The notes under the pieces were generated by a model. The model saw only the letters and a list, made by a program, of their open reading frames with translations. It was not told the DNA's origin and searched no databases. The translations under genes and the position numbers were made by a program. From NCBI GenBank assembly GCA_016235555.1, contig JACRKC010000104.1, positions 1 through 64,000 on the forward strand: a stretch of 64,000 nt of DNA, read 5' to 3'. Numbering within the stretch: the stretch's first letter is position 1; every line of letters begins with the position of its first letter. This document shows, in pieces, positions 47,825-57,324 of this stretch. Source of the stretch: Verrucomicrobiota bacterium (GTDB lineage Bacteria > Verrucomicrobiota > Verrucomicrobiia > Opitutales > Opitutaceae).

Positions 47825-50588
47825 ATTGCGTCTTCAAAAACGCCACGATGTCCGCCACGTCCTGGCTCTTGAGGCCGAGCTGATCGGCGCTGAGCATCAG
47901 CGAGCGCTCCATGCGCTGGCGGGAGCGGATTTTCGCCGTGGGAATGAACTGCGTGGTGCCGCCCGTCGACTGCACAATGAGCGGGTTGCCGCTCGATTGG
48001 ACGAGACCGTTGATGATCGTGCCGTCGCGCAGGGTGATCTCGGTGCCCTCGTAGCCGTGTGCGATGTCGGAGGACGGATTCACGATGGCGCCGATGACGA
48101 CCTCGGTGGTCTGGCGGCTGGCGAAGCCGGTGAGGTTGGGCGCGTATTCGATGCCGGCGTCGCCGATGCGGTGGCAGAGCTGGCAGGCTTGGGCGAGGGC
48201 GGCGCCGCGCTTCGCGTCGCCGGTGAGCGCGGCGATCGCCTGGACGTTGAGCTGGGTGGGCGGGGCGGGCGGGACGACGGCGGCGGTGAGCTCGACTTTG
48301 TCCGCGTCGTAGATGCCGCGGTTTTTCAGTTCGGCATCGAGGCCGAGGTCGCTCCAGCGGCTGTCCTTGTAATTGAGCACCCACCAGAACGCATTGGACT
48401 TCACGAGGCCGTCGGAGTTTTTCGCGAGGTCGAGCAACGCGAATGCCGCGGTCTTCGTGGGCGTGAGGCCGAGCGCGGTGGTGGCGGCGAGGCGGTCGGC
48501 GACGGCGAGCGAGCTGGCGGCGGCGCGCTGCGCGAAATCGGCGGCGGCGGCCGCGGGCGTGAGGCGCCACACGAGGCCGGCGTAGGCGGCGCTCCACTTC
48601 AGCGGGTCCTTCGCGGGGTTGGTCGCGGCGAGCGCGGCGAAGATTTCCTTTTCCTTGCCGGTGCAGCCGGTGCCCCACGCTTCGAGGTAGGCGCGGTCCT
48701 TGCCGTCGTAGCCTTGGGCGAGGGTGAGGAGGACATCGCGGGCGTTGTCGAGCGGCACGTCGCGGAGCGAGAGGGCGACCTCGCGGCGCACGGCGGGCGA
48801 GGGATCGGCGGCGAGGGCTTTGGCGTGGGCGAGGATCGGTTTGCCGGCGCGGCGGAGCGCGCGGTAGGCGGCGATGCGTTGCAGCGGATCGGCGGCGCGG
48901 AGCTCGGACTCGGTTTTCGCAACGCCCTCGGGGCCCATCTGCGCGAGGAGAAACACGCCGCGGGCGCGGAGGTAGGGATTCTGGTCGCCGAGGAGCGCGA
49001 CGACGGCGGGCACGGCCTTGGCGCCCTGCGCACGGAGGCGGAGGAAGCCCTGCGCGCGGACATTGACCGCCGGGCTCCTGAGCGCGCCGAGCTGGCCCTC
49101 GGTCGTGGCGAGGTCGAATTTCGGGGCGATGCCTTGGTAGCCTTTCGGCGCGATGCGGTAGATGGCGCCGTTCATTTTTTCGTCGAGGTCCTGGTGGCCG
49201 CCGACGCGCGGGTCGAACCAGTCGGCGACGTAGATCGCGCCGTCGGCGCCGACGACGACATCGGAGGGGCGGAAAAGCGTCTTCGTCTCGCCGGTGATGG
49301 AGCGGGCGCCGCCCTTGAAGTCGGTGCCCTGGAAATCCTTTTCCTTGTTCGTCGTGACGAAATCGAAGCGCTCCAGCTTGTAGCCGGCGCCGTCGGGCTG
49401 CGGGAAGTAGCCGAAGACGACGTTGCGGCCCGGCTCGCAACTCAGGAGGAGCCCGCGCCATTTCTCGCCGAAGTGGTCGCCTTCGAAAAACGCGATGCCG
49501 GTGGGCGAGCCGCCGCCGTAGACATCGCCCGCCGGGATGTGGCCGGGATCGTCCTGGCGCCACTCGGCGACCGGGATGGACTGGCCGGGGCGGCGGTCGG
49601 CGTTCCACATGCGCGAGCCGTCCTTGGAGAAGAAGCCGAGGTCGCCGTATTCCATGAGGAACGTGGTGCGGCAGGCGGGCGGGTCGTCGTTGTCGTTTTG
49701 GAACACGTCGCCGAACGAGGTGACGGTCTGCTCGTAGCTGTTGCGGAAGCCGTGGCCGATCACTTCGAGTTGCGTGCCGTCGGGGTTCACGCGCATCGCC
49801 GCGCCGGCGTTGTAAACGTGGCCGTCGTCGCTCGGCGCGCCGGCGATGTCCTGCGGTTTCCAACTGAACATCGGGGTCGCCCCGCTGCCGCGGCCATCAT
49901 AGGTGCCGCCGAGGCGGAACGTGCGGCCGGAGCGATCGGTGATCATCGCGCCGGTGTTGCCCTGGTTGAAATACCATTTGCCGTCCGGACCGAAGGTGAC
50001 CGAGTGCAGCGAGTGATCGTGATTCTGGCCTTGGAAGCCGGTGAGGAGCACGTCGCGCTTGTCGACCCGCGGATCGAATTTCCCGTCGCGGTTCACGTCG
50101 GTGTAGACGATGAGGTCCGGCGGGTGCGAGACGATCACCTGGTTGTCGATCACGGCGACGCCGAGCGGCGCGAGGAACTGAGCCTCCTGCACGAAGATCT
50201 CGGATTTGTCGGCCTGGCCGTCGCCGTCGGTGTCGGCGAGCCACACGATGCGATCACCGGCGGTGATGCGGTCCTTGTGCCGGCGGTAGTTGGCGCCTTC
50301 GGCGATCCAGATGCGACCCTGGGCGTCGACGTCCATGTTGGTCGGGTTGCGGAACAGCGGGGTGCGCGCCCAGAGCGTGACTTCGAAGCCGTCGGGCACC
50401 GCGAACAGTTCCGCGGGCACGAAATCCGGGAGCGGCGGGAGGTTGGGCGCGGGCGGCGGGCCGCGCCGGCCGCCGTCCGGGGGCGGCCCCTTGGGCGAAG
50501 CGGGCTGGGCGGCGAGAGACAGGCCGAGCGTCAGTGCGCAAAGCGCGGCGACGCCACGGGCCGTGGGGCGGGAGGGGAGGGAACGCAT
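47823..50588 (-). CDS. PVC-type secreted cytochrome c / beta-propeller dehydrogenase-like protein
   Basis: About 921 aa. Signal peptide 1-30, then a proline-rich spacer. Residues about 55-470 are an NHL-like beta-propeller (RNPTNMDVDAQGRIWIAEG, FNQGNTGAMITDRSGRTFR, FRPSDVVVGADGAIYVADWF). Next come HEAT-like helical repeats, about 500-740, and a C-terminal c-type cytochrome with one heme motif, CQLCH (802-806). This architecture is widespread in Planctomycetes and Verrucomicrobia and has been called a putative membrane-bound dehydrogenase; its substrate is unknown, probably a carbohydrate. Start 50588 is preferred; 50600 adds four residues. Confidence 0.9.
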   Translation of the reverse strand: MRSLPSRPTARGVAALCALTLGLSLAAQPASPKGPPPDGGRRGPPPAPNLPPLPDFVPAELFAVPDGFEVTLWARTPLFRNPTNMDVDAQGRIWIAEGANYRRHKDRITAGDRIVWLADTDGDGQADKSEIFVQEAQFLAPLGVAVIDNQVIVSHPPDLIVYTDVNRDGKFDPRVDKRDVLLTGFQGQNHDHSLHSVTFGPDGKWYFNQGNTGAMITDRSGRTFRLGGTYDGRGSGATPMFSWKPQDIAGAPSDDGHVYNAGAAMRVNPDGTQLEVIGHGFRNSYEQTVTSFGDVFQNDNDDPPACRTTFLMEYGDLGFFSKDGSRMWNADRRPGQSIPVAEWRQDDPGHIPAGDVYGGGSPTGIAFFEGDHFGEKWRGLLLSCEPGRNVVFGYFPQPDGAGYKLERFDFVTTNKEKDFQGTDFKGGARSITGETKTLFRPSDVVVGADGAIYVADWFDPRVGGHQDLDEKMNGAIYRIAPKGYQGIAPKFDLATTEGQLGALRSPAVNVRAQGFLRLRAQGAKAVPAVVALLGDQNPYLRARGVFLLAQMGPEGVAKTESELRAADPLQRIAAYRALRRAGKPILAHAKALAADPSPAVRREVALSLRDVPLDNARDVLLTLAQGYDGKDRAYLEAWGTGCTGKEKEIFAALAATNPAKDPLKWSAAYAGLVWRLTPAAAAADFAQRAAASSLAVADRLAATTALGLTPTKTAAFALLDLAKNSDGLVKSNAFWWVLNYKDSRWSDLGLDAELKNRGIYDADKVELTAAVVPPAPPTQLNVQAIAALTGDAKRGAALAQACQLCHRIGDAGIEYAPNLTGFASRQTTEVVIGAIVNPSSDIAHGYEGTEITLRDGTIINGLVQSSGNPLIVQSTGGTTQFIPTAKIRSRQRMERSLMLSADQLGLKSQDVADIVAFLKTQ

Positions 50589-50652
50589 TGGAGCTAGCAA
50601 AGACGCGCGGCGCGGCGCGAGGCAACAGCCGGTTTTGTCAGCAGGGCGAATT

Positions 50653-50793
50653 GGGTGTGATTCAAACTGAGGTCAGCGATTTGTAGCGGCGCTCTATGAC
50701 CGCCGAACGAATGCCCTTGGCGCAACGACGGCGGTCATAGACCGCCGCTACAGCCGGGGCATTCGAAAACTGACCGCAGTTTGAATTACACCC
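50653..50793. repeat. Nested palindrome, family A, copy 4
   Basis: Outer arms GGGTGTGATTCAAACTGAGG and TGACCGCAGTTTGAATTACACCC are the best preserved of the four copies. The inner pair is GTAGCGGCGCTCTATGACCG with one mismatch. It separates the cytochrome gene from the divergent WYL regulator. Confidence 0.86.
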
Positions 50794-50843
50794 GGGCCAA
50801 TTCCAGCTTGGTCCGCGCGGCGCGGGCCGTTTCGATGACGGCC

Positions 50844-51806
50844 ATGAACCGCACCGATCGCCTCGTTGCCATGGTGATGCACCTGCAGGGGCGGCGCGTC
50901 GTGCGCGCGGAGGAACTGGCGCGGCACTTCGAGGTGAGCGTGCGCACGATCTATCGCGATATCGCGGCCCTCGGCGAGGCGGGCGTGCCGATCGCGGGCG
51001 AGGCGGGCGTGGGCTACTCGCTGGTGAAGGGCTACCACCTGCCGCCGGTCACCCTCACCGCGGATGAGGCGACGGCGCTGTTCGTCGGTGGGGAAATGGT
51101 GAAGCAGTATGCCGATGCGTCGTTGCACGGTCCGATGGCGTCGGCGATCGACAAGCTGCGCGCGGTGCTGCCGCGCGACCGGCAGGAGCACGTGGAGCGG
51201 CTGTCGCGGCAGACGGTGATCGTGGGCCGCGCGGGCCGCGGCGGGGGCGATCCGGCGGCGCAGCCGTGGCTGCTCGCGGTGCAACGGGGCGTCGCGCAGC
51301 GGCGCGTGCTGCGCATGACGTATCGCGGACGCGAGCGCGCGGAGGAGACGGCGCGCGACGTGGAGCCGCTCGGCGTGGTGTGCTACAGCGGCGCGTGGTA
51401 TCTGGTGGCGTGGTGCCGGCTGCGGCAGGACGTGCGGCATTTTCGCGTGGACCGCATCCAGACGCTGACGCTGCTGGACGAATTGTTTCCGGCGCGCCCG
51501 GAGTTTTCGCTGACGAAACACCTCGCCGAGCAGGTCGCGCGCGACGAGGTGCTGCCGGTGCGCGTGTGGTTTGCGAGTGCGGCGCAGGAGCGGGCGCGGC
51601 GGGAAAGCTATGCGACGCTGGTGGAGGAGACGCGGCGGGACGGCGGCGCGGAGTTTGCGTTCACGACGTATGCGCTCGAATGGCTCGCGCGGTGGCTGCT
51701 GTCGTTCGGCACCGACGCCGAAGCCGTCGCGCCCGCGAAACTGCGGCAGCTGGTGCGGAGCGAGGCGGAGAAGATCGCGCGACGCTACGCGGCCAAACCC
51801 TCCTGA
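50844..51806 (+). CDS. WYL-domain transcriptional regulator (DeoR/YafY type)
   Basis: A 320-aa regulator. Residues 1-60 are a winged helix-turn-helix (LARHFEVSVRTIYRDIAALG), the middle is the WYL ligand-binding domain (VEPLGVVCYSGAWYLVAWCR, HFRVDRI), and the C-terminal WCX domain ends EAEKIARRY. ATG 50844 begins the family's usual MNRTDRLVAMVMHLQ; ATG 50835 is possible. Targets are unknown. The sulfatase gene follows 189 bp later on the same strand. Confidence 0.9.
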   Translation: MNRTDRLVAMVMHLQGRRVVRAEELARHFEVSVRTIYRDIAALGEAGVPIAGEAGVGYSLVKGYHLPPVTLTADEATALFVGGEMVKQYADASLHGPMASAIDKLRAVLPRDRQEHVERLSRQTVIVGRAGRGGGDPAAQPWLLAVQRGVAQRRVLRMTYRGRERAEETARDVEPLGVVCYSGAWYLVAWCRLRQDVRHFRVDRIQTLTLLDELFPARPEFSLTKHLAEQVARDEVLPVRVWFASAAQERARRESYATLVEETRRDGGAEFAFTTYALEWLARWLLSFGTDAEAVAPAKLRQLVRSEAEKIARRYAAKPS

Positions 51807-51995
51807 CATAGGGTTGTCGCGCCGGGCGGTAGAATGCCGGCATGGTCGCGCATCGCACACGTCCGGCGGCGGACAAGGAAATTCCCGGAGCGCACGCCTT
51901 TTATCTGGCTGCACTCTCCCATTTGTTTCATCAGGAGGCCGGCACTTGCTGTTCGTGCCGGACTTCCCGGCCAAAAAGCTCCACCCCGTGCGTCC

Positions 51996-53450
51996 ATGAA
52001 ACTGCTCCCCGCCATCCTGTTCGCCGTCAGCCTCGTCCCGGCCAGCCTCGCCGCGGCTGAGGCGCGCCCCAACGTCCTGTTCATCCTCGCGGAGGATATC
52101 GGCCCGCATCTCGGCTGCTATGGCATGCCGCTCGTGAGCACGCCGAATCTCGACAAGCTCGCCGCACGCGGGGTGCGCTACACGCGCGCCTTCACCACCG
52201 CGCCGGTGTGCTCGGCCAGCCGCTCGGCGATCATGACCGGCATGTATCAGACGAGCATCGGCGCGCACCAGCACCGCACATGGCAGTGGAACAAGAAACC
52301 GCTCCCCGAGGGCGTGCGCCTGATCACGGACTATTTTCGCGACGCGGGCTACTTCACCGCCAATGTTGCGGGCGGCGGAGGTCGCGCGGCGAAGAAGGCG
52401 GGCGGCGGACTCACCGGGCCGGCGGGCACCGGAAAGACCGATTTCAATTTTCTCACGCCGCGTCCGCCGTTTGACGGTGCGGATTGGAACGACCGCAAAG
52501 CCGGGCAGCCGTTTTTCGCGCAGCTCTCCATCGCGGAGAGCCACAAGGGCCCCGGCTGGGTGTTTGCCCGGTCGAAAGATGCGCCGATCCCGCACGTCGA
52601 CGCCGCGAAGGTGAAATTGCCGCCCTACTACCCCGACCACCCGGTCGCCCGCGAGGAATACGCCAACTACCTTGATGCGATCGCGTTGATGGATTCCTAC
52701 GTCGGTCAGATCCTCGCGCGTCTGGAGAAAGACGGCCTCGCGCAGAACACCATCGTCGTGTTCATCGGGGACAACGGCCAGTGCCTGTTCCGCTCGAAGC
52801 AGTTTCTCTACGACGGTGGCATCCACATTCCGCTGTTGATCGCCTGGCCGGACGGGCGCCGGGCCGGCGCCGTCGACGAGCAGATGCTTTCCTCGATCGA
52901 TATTTCGGCGGCGATGCTCGGCCTGGCGGGAGTGAAGCCGGGACCGGCGATGCAGGGCCGCGATTTTCTTGCGCCGGGCGCCACGCCGCGTGCGCATGTC
53001 TTCGCGGCGCGCGATCGCATGGACGAGTCGACGGATCGCATGCGGGCGGTGCGCACGCCGCAGTGGAAATACATCCGCAACTACTTCCCGGCGATGCCCT
53101 ACATGCAGCATAATGCCTACAAGGAGGCGCAATACCCGACGTGGAACCTCGTGAAGCAGCTCGCGAAGGAAGGGAAGCTCACGCCGGAAGCGGCGCTCTT
53201 CGCGGCTGACACCAAACCGGTGGAGGAACTCTTCGATCTGACTTCGGACCCGCACGAGGTGAAGAACCTTGCGAGCGATTCGCGGCACGCGGCGAAGCTG
53301 CGGGAGTTGCGCACGCTCGTCGATCAATGGGTCGTCGAGTCGGGTGACAAGGGTGGGGCGATGGAGGATCCGCTCGACATTTTCCGGGGTTACAACGGCC
53401 GGCTGCCCGACGAGCCCGGCGCGCCGAAGGGCGCGGGTAAGAAAAAATAG
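51996..53450 (+). CDS. Exported sulfatase (heparan N-sulfatase-like)
   Basis: A 484-aa S1-family sulfatase with signal peptide (1-22). The metal-binding start is LFILAEDIGPHLGCYG (D34), and the modification site is C72 in VCSASRSAIMTG, which should be turned into formylglycine; the usual proline is alanine (CSASR), as in a subset of sulfatases. FIGDNGQ carries further metal ligands. The pattern TGMYQTSIGAHQHR resembles N-sulfoglucosamine/heparan-type enzymes, so a sulfated polysaccharide is a likely target. No anaerobic sulfatase-maturating enzyme is nearby. Confidence 0.92.
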   Translation: MKLLPAILFAVSLVPASLAAAEARPNVLFILAEDIGPHLGCYGMPLVSTPNLDKLAARGVRYTRAFTTAPVCSASRSAIMTGMYQTSIGAHQHRTWQWNKKPLPEGVRLITDYFRDAGYFTANVAGGGGRAAKKAGGGLTGPAGTGKTDFNFLTPRPPFDGADWNDRKAGQPFFAQLSIAESHKGPGWVFARSKDAPIPHVDAAKVKLPPYYPDHPVAREEYANYLDAIALMDSYVGQILARLEKDGLAQNTIVVFIGDNGQCLFRSKQFLYDGGIHIPLLIAWPDGRRAGAVDEQMLSSIDISAAMLGLAGVKPGPAMQGRDFLAPGATPRAHVFAARDRMDESTDRMRAVRTPQWKYIRNYFPAMPYMQHNAYKEAQYPTWNLVKQLAKEGKLTPEAALFAADTKPVEELFDLTSDPHEVKNLASDSRHAAKLRELRTLVDQWVVESGDKGGAMEDPLDIFRGYNGRLPDEPGAPKGAGKKK

Positions 53451-53499
53451 CCACCCTGGGCGGCTGATCGGTCGCGGCGGGTTAAGCTTTCCGGTTGTG

Positions 53500-53620
53500 A
53501 GGTGGAGCGCGTTGACCCCAACGCGCTTTTGGTGGGAGGGGCTTTTCGCCCCGATCAGTCGCGGGGTAAACCCGCTCCCACCCTCAAACCAGCGCGTTGG
53601 GGGCAACGCGCTCCACCTCG
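53500..53620. repeat. Nested family B palindrome, copy 3
   Basis: Outer AGGTGGAGCGCGTTGACC and CAACGCGCTCCACCT around an inner GTGGGAGGGGCTTTTCGCCC / GGGTAAACCCGCTCCCAC pair. It fills the gap between the convergent sulfatase and nitronate monooxygenase genes. Confidence 0.88.
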
Positions 53621-53635
53621 ATCGAATCGATCCGA

Positions 53636-55072
53636 CTAGGCCGTGGCCGGACGGCCAAGCAAAACGCGGATCACGTCCGCGGCGCGGTAGGAATCGCGGC
53701 CCAGATCGAAGAACTGGCCCAGTTGCGAAAGCTCATCGCCGGCGGTGACGATCGCGGGTTCGGCGGTGCCGTCGGCCCGCGTTTGCGCGAGACCGACGGT
53801 GGCCGCGAGGCCGTTGCAGAGACATTTGCGGCCCGCCATGTCCGGCTCGGCGCCACCCTTGCGCAGAAAATCCGCGGCGGGTTCGCCGGGGCAGCGGTAA
53901 CCGATGGTGCCGTCGGGCCGGCGGAAGAGCTGGCGGAGGTAGCCGAGGTCGCAGAGGCGTTCGCGGGCCGCGTAGGTCACCGCGTCGGACAGCGTGTGCG
54001 CGAGCTGCGCGACCTTGAACGGGAACCCGGTGGGCGAGGCGAACGGGTCGGTGTGCACGCGCGCGGCGCCGGCGCGGATCAGTTCGCGGACGCGTCGCTT
54101 CAGATCCGGGATGATGCCGGACTCTTCGCAGAACGCGAATGCCGTGCCGACCTGCACGCCGACGGCGCCGTGGGCCTGCGCCTCGGCGATCTTGCCGGGG
54201 CGCGAAAACGCGCCGGCCAGCCAGAAGGGCAGGCCGAGTTCGCGGATTTTCGGGAGATCGGGAGTGTCGCGCGGGCCGTAGATCGGCTCGCCGCTCGGCG
54301 AACGTTGCAGCGGGCCCCGCGGCGGGGCGTTGTGTCCGCCAGCCGGGGCGCCTTCGACGACAAAACCGTCGACGCGGCCGGAGGATTTTTTCGCGAGCGT
54401 GAGCGCAAGCGTGGCCGAGGACACGATCGCGAGAAACTCGGGACGTTTCAGCTCGGGCGCGGTGCCGGCAAACAGGCTGCGCGGATCGAAACGGGCGCAG
54501 CAGTCGTCCCCCGGGAGCGCGCCGGCGACGTCGATTTTCAACTCGGCGGTTTCGCCCCGCGCGAGCCGATCCAACACGCCGGGAATCGCCCGCGGGATGC
54601 CCGCGCCCATCAGCACGTGATCGACGCCCGCGAGCATCGCGCCGTAGAGCGAGGGCAGCGTGGGGAGCTGGATTTTCTCGAGCAAATTGATGCCGATGCG
54701 ACCGCCGTGGCCCTCCTTCGCGAGCCAGACCTCGGCGAAGTTGGCGAGGACGGTGAGTTCCACGAAGGCCACCGAAGGATTGAGCGTCGGCATCGGCACC
54801 GACTTGAACGGCACGCCGGGCGGCTGGCCGCCGGCGACAAAGTAGTCGCGCCAGATGCGCTCGGCGACGGCGGGAAGCGGAAAGTGATCGAAGGCGCGCC
54901 GCAGGTGTCCGCCGGGATCGCCCTGTTGGAGCAGGCGGGTTTGCACGACGGCGAGCATCGTGCTGGAGACGACGCCGAGCTGGCCGTTTTCCGCGACGGC
55001 GCGGGCAAGCCGCCAGTTGGAAACGGCGACGCCCATGCCGCCTTGGATGATGGTGGGAGGTGACAACGACAT
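53636..55072 (-). CDS. Nitronate monooxygenase-like FMN enzyme
   Basis: A 478-aa TIM-barrel flavoprotein of the 2-nitropropane dioxygenase/PfaD superfamily. Visible are IIQGGMGVAVSNWRLA at the N-terminus, VDGFVVEGAPAGGHNAP (FMN phosphate site), FWLAGAFSRPGKIAEA and GVQVGTAFAFCEESG. It is longer than typical nitronate monooxygenases (about 350 aa), with a C-terminal extension containing RCPGEPAADF and CLCNGLAATVG. Substrate unknown; detoxification of nitronates or a biosynthetic enoyl role are both possible. Confidence 0.85.
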   Translation of the reverse strand: MSLSPPTIIQGGMGVAVSNWRLARAVAENGQLGVVSSTMLAVVQTRLLQQGDPGGHLRRAFDHFPLPAVAERIWRDYFVAGGQPPGVPFKSVPMPTLNPSVAFVELTVLANFAEVWLAKEGHGGRIGINLLEKIQLPTLPSLYGAMLAGVDHVLMGAGIPRAIPGVLDRLARGETAELKIDVAGALPGDDCCARFDPRSLFAGTAPELKRPEFLAIVSSATLALTLAKKSSGRVDGFVVEGAPAGGHNAPPRGPLQRSPSGEPIYGPRDTPDLPKIRELGLPFWLAGAFSRPGKIAEAQAHGAVGVQVGTAFAFCEESGIIPDLKRRVRELIRAGAARVHTDPFASPTGFPFKVAQLAHTLSDAVTYAARERLCDLGYLRQLFRRPDGTIGYRCPGEPAADFLRKGGAEPDMAGRKCLCNGLAATVGLAQTRADGTAEPAIVTAGDELSQLGQFFDLGRDSYRAADVIRVLLGRPATA

Positions 55073-55289
55073 GGCGGGACGGTGAAAATCGAGTCAGCGC
55101 GAAACGAGTGACGCGGCGGGCGGGTCGCACCGACGGTGGGAGAGGTGCAGTGGAGTCGGCATCGCGCAGGGCGAGCACGGTGGGTGGGCCGGTGGGCCGA
55201 GGGAAGCCCGCACCGCGTGTACCGACGGGAAAAAGCTGCGCAGATATTGTCCGCGCCGATCAAGCGTGCTTCTCGCCCGAGGGCGCGCT

Positions 55290-55418
55290 CATTCCAGCTT
55301 GCGATCAAGTTGAGACTGATCCGTCGGAAGGTAGGAGCCTGCTTGCAGGCGATTCAGCTCGTAGCCCATCGCTCCTACAAATCGGGCGCGTCTCATCTTG
55401 AAAGCGAACTGGAATCAG
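55290..55418. repeat. Family E palindrome, copy 2, inside a longer inverted repeat
   Basis: Inner: GTAGGAGCCTGCTTGCAGGC at 55331 and a truncated right half ending CGCTCCTAC. Outer arms: ATTCCAGCTTGCGATCAAGT and GTCTCATCTTGAAAGCGAAC, imperfectly complementary. The right arm touches the stop codon of the regulator gene ending at 55415. Positions 55073-55289 hold nothing I recognise. Confidence 0.72.
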
Positions 55419-56434
55419 CACGTCAGACGCAACACGGGTTCGTGGGCGAGGCTCACGAGCCGTGCCGGGTCGGTGCCACCCTGGAGCCGGTCGACGATGA
55501 GGGCGACGGCCTGGTTGACCATCGAGTGCCACGGGATGCCAACGGTGGTGAGGCGCAGGTGCTCGGCGATCGGGGCGTTGTCGAAACCGACGAGCGGCGG
55601 CAGCGGGCGCTTCTGCTCGCGGCACGCCAGCAGCACGGCTTCGGCGAGCCGGTCGTTGCAGGCGAACACGCCCACCGGCGGTCCGCGCAGCACCTCGGCG
55701 GCGCGGGCCAGTCCGGCCTCAAGAAACCAGGAGTCGGCACAGACGACGCGGGCGGACTCGACGTGGGCGCGGAAGCCCGCGATGCGGCGCTCGCTGCGCA
55801 CATCGCCGATCGGGCCGCCGAGCACGGCGAAGCCGCCCGCCCGCCCCGTGCGTGACTTCAGCAACTCGGCCGCGCAGGCGCCGCCGGAAAAATCGTCGGT
55901 GGTGACCGCATCGACGTAGCCGCCGCCCAGTCCGGCCGGCGGGAGGTCATTGAGGCATAGGGCGAACCGACGGGCGGTCGCGGCCGACTGCACCGCGGCG
56001 CGGCAGTCCCAGATCACCGGCAGATGATCGCTGCGCAGACGGGGAGCGCCGGCGCCCGCCGGCCAGCCATGCGTAAAGGCGATGCCCCGGGCTGCGAGCG
56101 CCGCCTCGAGCTGCGCGAGCAGATGCGCCCCGAAGCTGCCCTTGCGGCGCGCGCGCCGGTGGAAGACGAACTGCACGCCGCGGAGCGCCGCGTGCCGGCC
56201 GGGCACGTAGGAGCCGGAGGCGGCTTCGCGGCGCAGCAGTCCCTCGGCCTGCAATTCGGCCAGCAACCGGTGGGCGGTCTGGTAGCTCACCGCGAAACGC
56301 TGCGCGACCGCCCGCGCCGAGAAGAAACGCCGCCCGGGATGCGCGAGGTCGCTCTGGAGCCGCGCGGCGAGCGCGGCTTTCACTTCGATGACGCGGGAGG
56401 AGCGGGGGCGGGGCACGGCGGAAGTGATTATCAT
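55415..56434 (-). CDS. GntR-type DNA-binding / LacI-type sensing transcriptional regulator
   Basis: A 339-aa regulator with a GntR-like winged helix at residues about 18-80 (FFSARAVAQRFAVSYQTAHR, LLAELQAEGLLRREAASGS) and a LacI-type periplasmic-binding-fold sensor after it (AVTTDDFSGGACAAELL, VGFDNAPIAEHLRLTTVGIP). Such hybrids sense sugars. It is divergent from the SDR-SIS-ROK operon with a 68-bp gap, so it very likely controls that operon and itself. Confidence 0.9.
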   Translation of the reverse strand: MIITSAVPRPRSSRVIEVKAALAARLQSDLAHPGRRFFSARAVAQRFAVSYQTAHRLLAELQAEGLLRREAASGSYVPGRHAALRGVQFVFHRRARRKGSFGAHLLAQLEAALAARGIAFTHGWPAGAGAPRLRSDHLPVIWDCRAAVQSAATARRFALCLNDLPPAGLGGGYVDAVTTDDFSGGACAAELLKSRTGRAGGFAVLGGPIGDVRSERRIAGFRAHVESARVVCADSWFLEAGLARAAEVLRGPPVGVFACNDRLAEAVLLACREQKRPLPPLVGFDNAPIAEHLRLTTVGIPWHSMVNQAVALIVDRLQGGTDPARLVSLAHEPVLRLTC

Positions 56435-56465
56435 ATCAGTTTGCGCGTCCAGCGATTTTATATCG
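56425..56465. promoter_or_regulatory. Candidate operator/promoter region of the sugar operon
   Basis: The short AT-rich gap between the divergent regulator and operon holds two imperfect dyads: TGATTATCATATCA (56425-56438, overlapping the regulator start) and CGATTTTATATCG (56453-56465). Either could bind the GntR/LacI-type regulator. TATCAT and TATATC are plausible -10 elements. Confidence 0.4.
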
Positions 56466-56502
56466 ATTGAGTCGTCCGGGCAGGCGGGCGACGCTGGGCG
56501 GC

Positions 56503-57306
56503 ATGTCGGACGCGCCCTTGGCGGAAAAAATCCTCGTTGTGATCGGTGGCACCACCGGGCTCGGGCTGTCCGCGGCCCGGGCGATGCTCGCGGCGGGCGC
56601 GCGCGGGGTGGTCGTGACGGGACGCAATCCCGCCAGCGCGACCGCGGCGGCGGAGGTGCTGGGAACCGGAGGCGTCACGCTGGCGGGCAATGCGGTCGAT
56701 CCGGCCCACGCGCCGGCGGCGATCGCACTGGCGCGGGAAAAGTTTGGCGGATTCGACGGTCTCTACCACGTCGCCGGCGGCAGCGGGCGGCGGCTGGGTG
56801 ACGGGCCCTTGCACGAGCTGACCGACGAAGGGCTGCGGGCCACGCTCGAGCTGAATCTACATTCGATCATGCTGTCGAATCGGGCGGCGCTGCGGCAGTT
56901 GCTGGCCGACGGACGCGGCGGCGCGATTCTCAACATGGGGTCGGTGCTGGGCTGGTCGCCGTCGCGGGAGTTCTTTGCGACGCACGCCTACGCCGCGGCG
57001 AAGGCGGCGATCGTCGGGTTTACGAAATCGGCGGCGGCCTACTACGCGCCGCACAATGTCCGGTTGAATGTGCTGGCGCCCGCGCTCGTCGAGACGCCGA
57101 TGGCGCGCCGCGCGGCGGGTGATGAGCGCATCCTGAAGTTCATTGCCACGAAGCAGCCGCTCGATGGCGGGCGCATCGGCCGCCCGGAGGACTGCGACGG
57201 CGCGGCGGTCTATCTGTTGTCCGACGCGGCGCGCTTCGTCACCGGCCAGGTGCTCGCCGTGGATGGCGGCTGGAGCGTGAGCGAGGGACAGATGCCGCCG
57301 ACGTGA
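56503..57306 (+). CDS. Short-chain dehydrogenase/reductase
   Basis: A 267-aa SDR with VVIGGTTGLGLS (12-23), S147 (NMGSVLGW), Y163 and K167 (YAAAKAA), and the family end GQVLAVDGGWSV. All catalytic residues are present. The start at 56503 fits the family; the longer frame enters the regulatory gap. First gene of the sugar operon, 18 bp before the first SIS gene. Probably oxidises or reduces a sugar or sugar acid. Confidence 0.9.
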   Translation: MSDAPLAEKILVVIGGTTGLGLSAARAMLAAGARGVVVTGRNPASATAAAEVLGTGGVTLAGNAVDPAHAPAAIALAREKFGGFDGLYHVAGGSGRRLGDGPLHELTDEGLRATLELNLHSIMLSNRAALRQLLADGRGGAILNMGSVLGWSPSREFFATHAYAAAKAAIVGFTKSAAAYYAPHNVRLNVLAPALVETPMARRAAGDERILKFIATKQPLDGGRIGRPEDCDGAAVYLLSDAARFVTGQVLAVDGGWSVSEGQMPPT

Positions 57307-57324
57307 CGACCGGAATTTTTTTTC

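Noticed and set aside
47826-50597. A 923-codon plus-strand open frame opposite the PVC cytochrome gene
   Set aside because: It mirrors a real gene with signal peptide, propeller and heme motif; its translation is low-complexity and matches nothing. High GC content leaves antisense frames open. The same applies to long antisense frames at 3054-5279, 9757-12177, 17727-19811 and 61104-63758.
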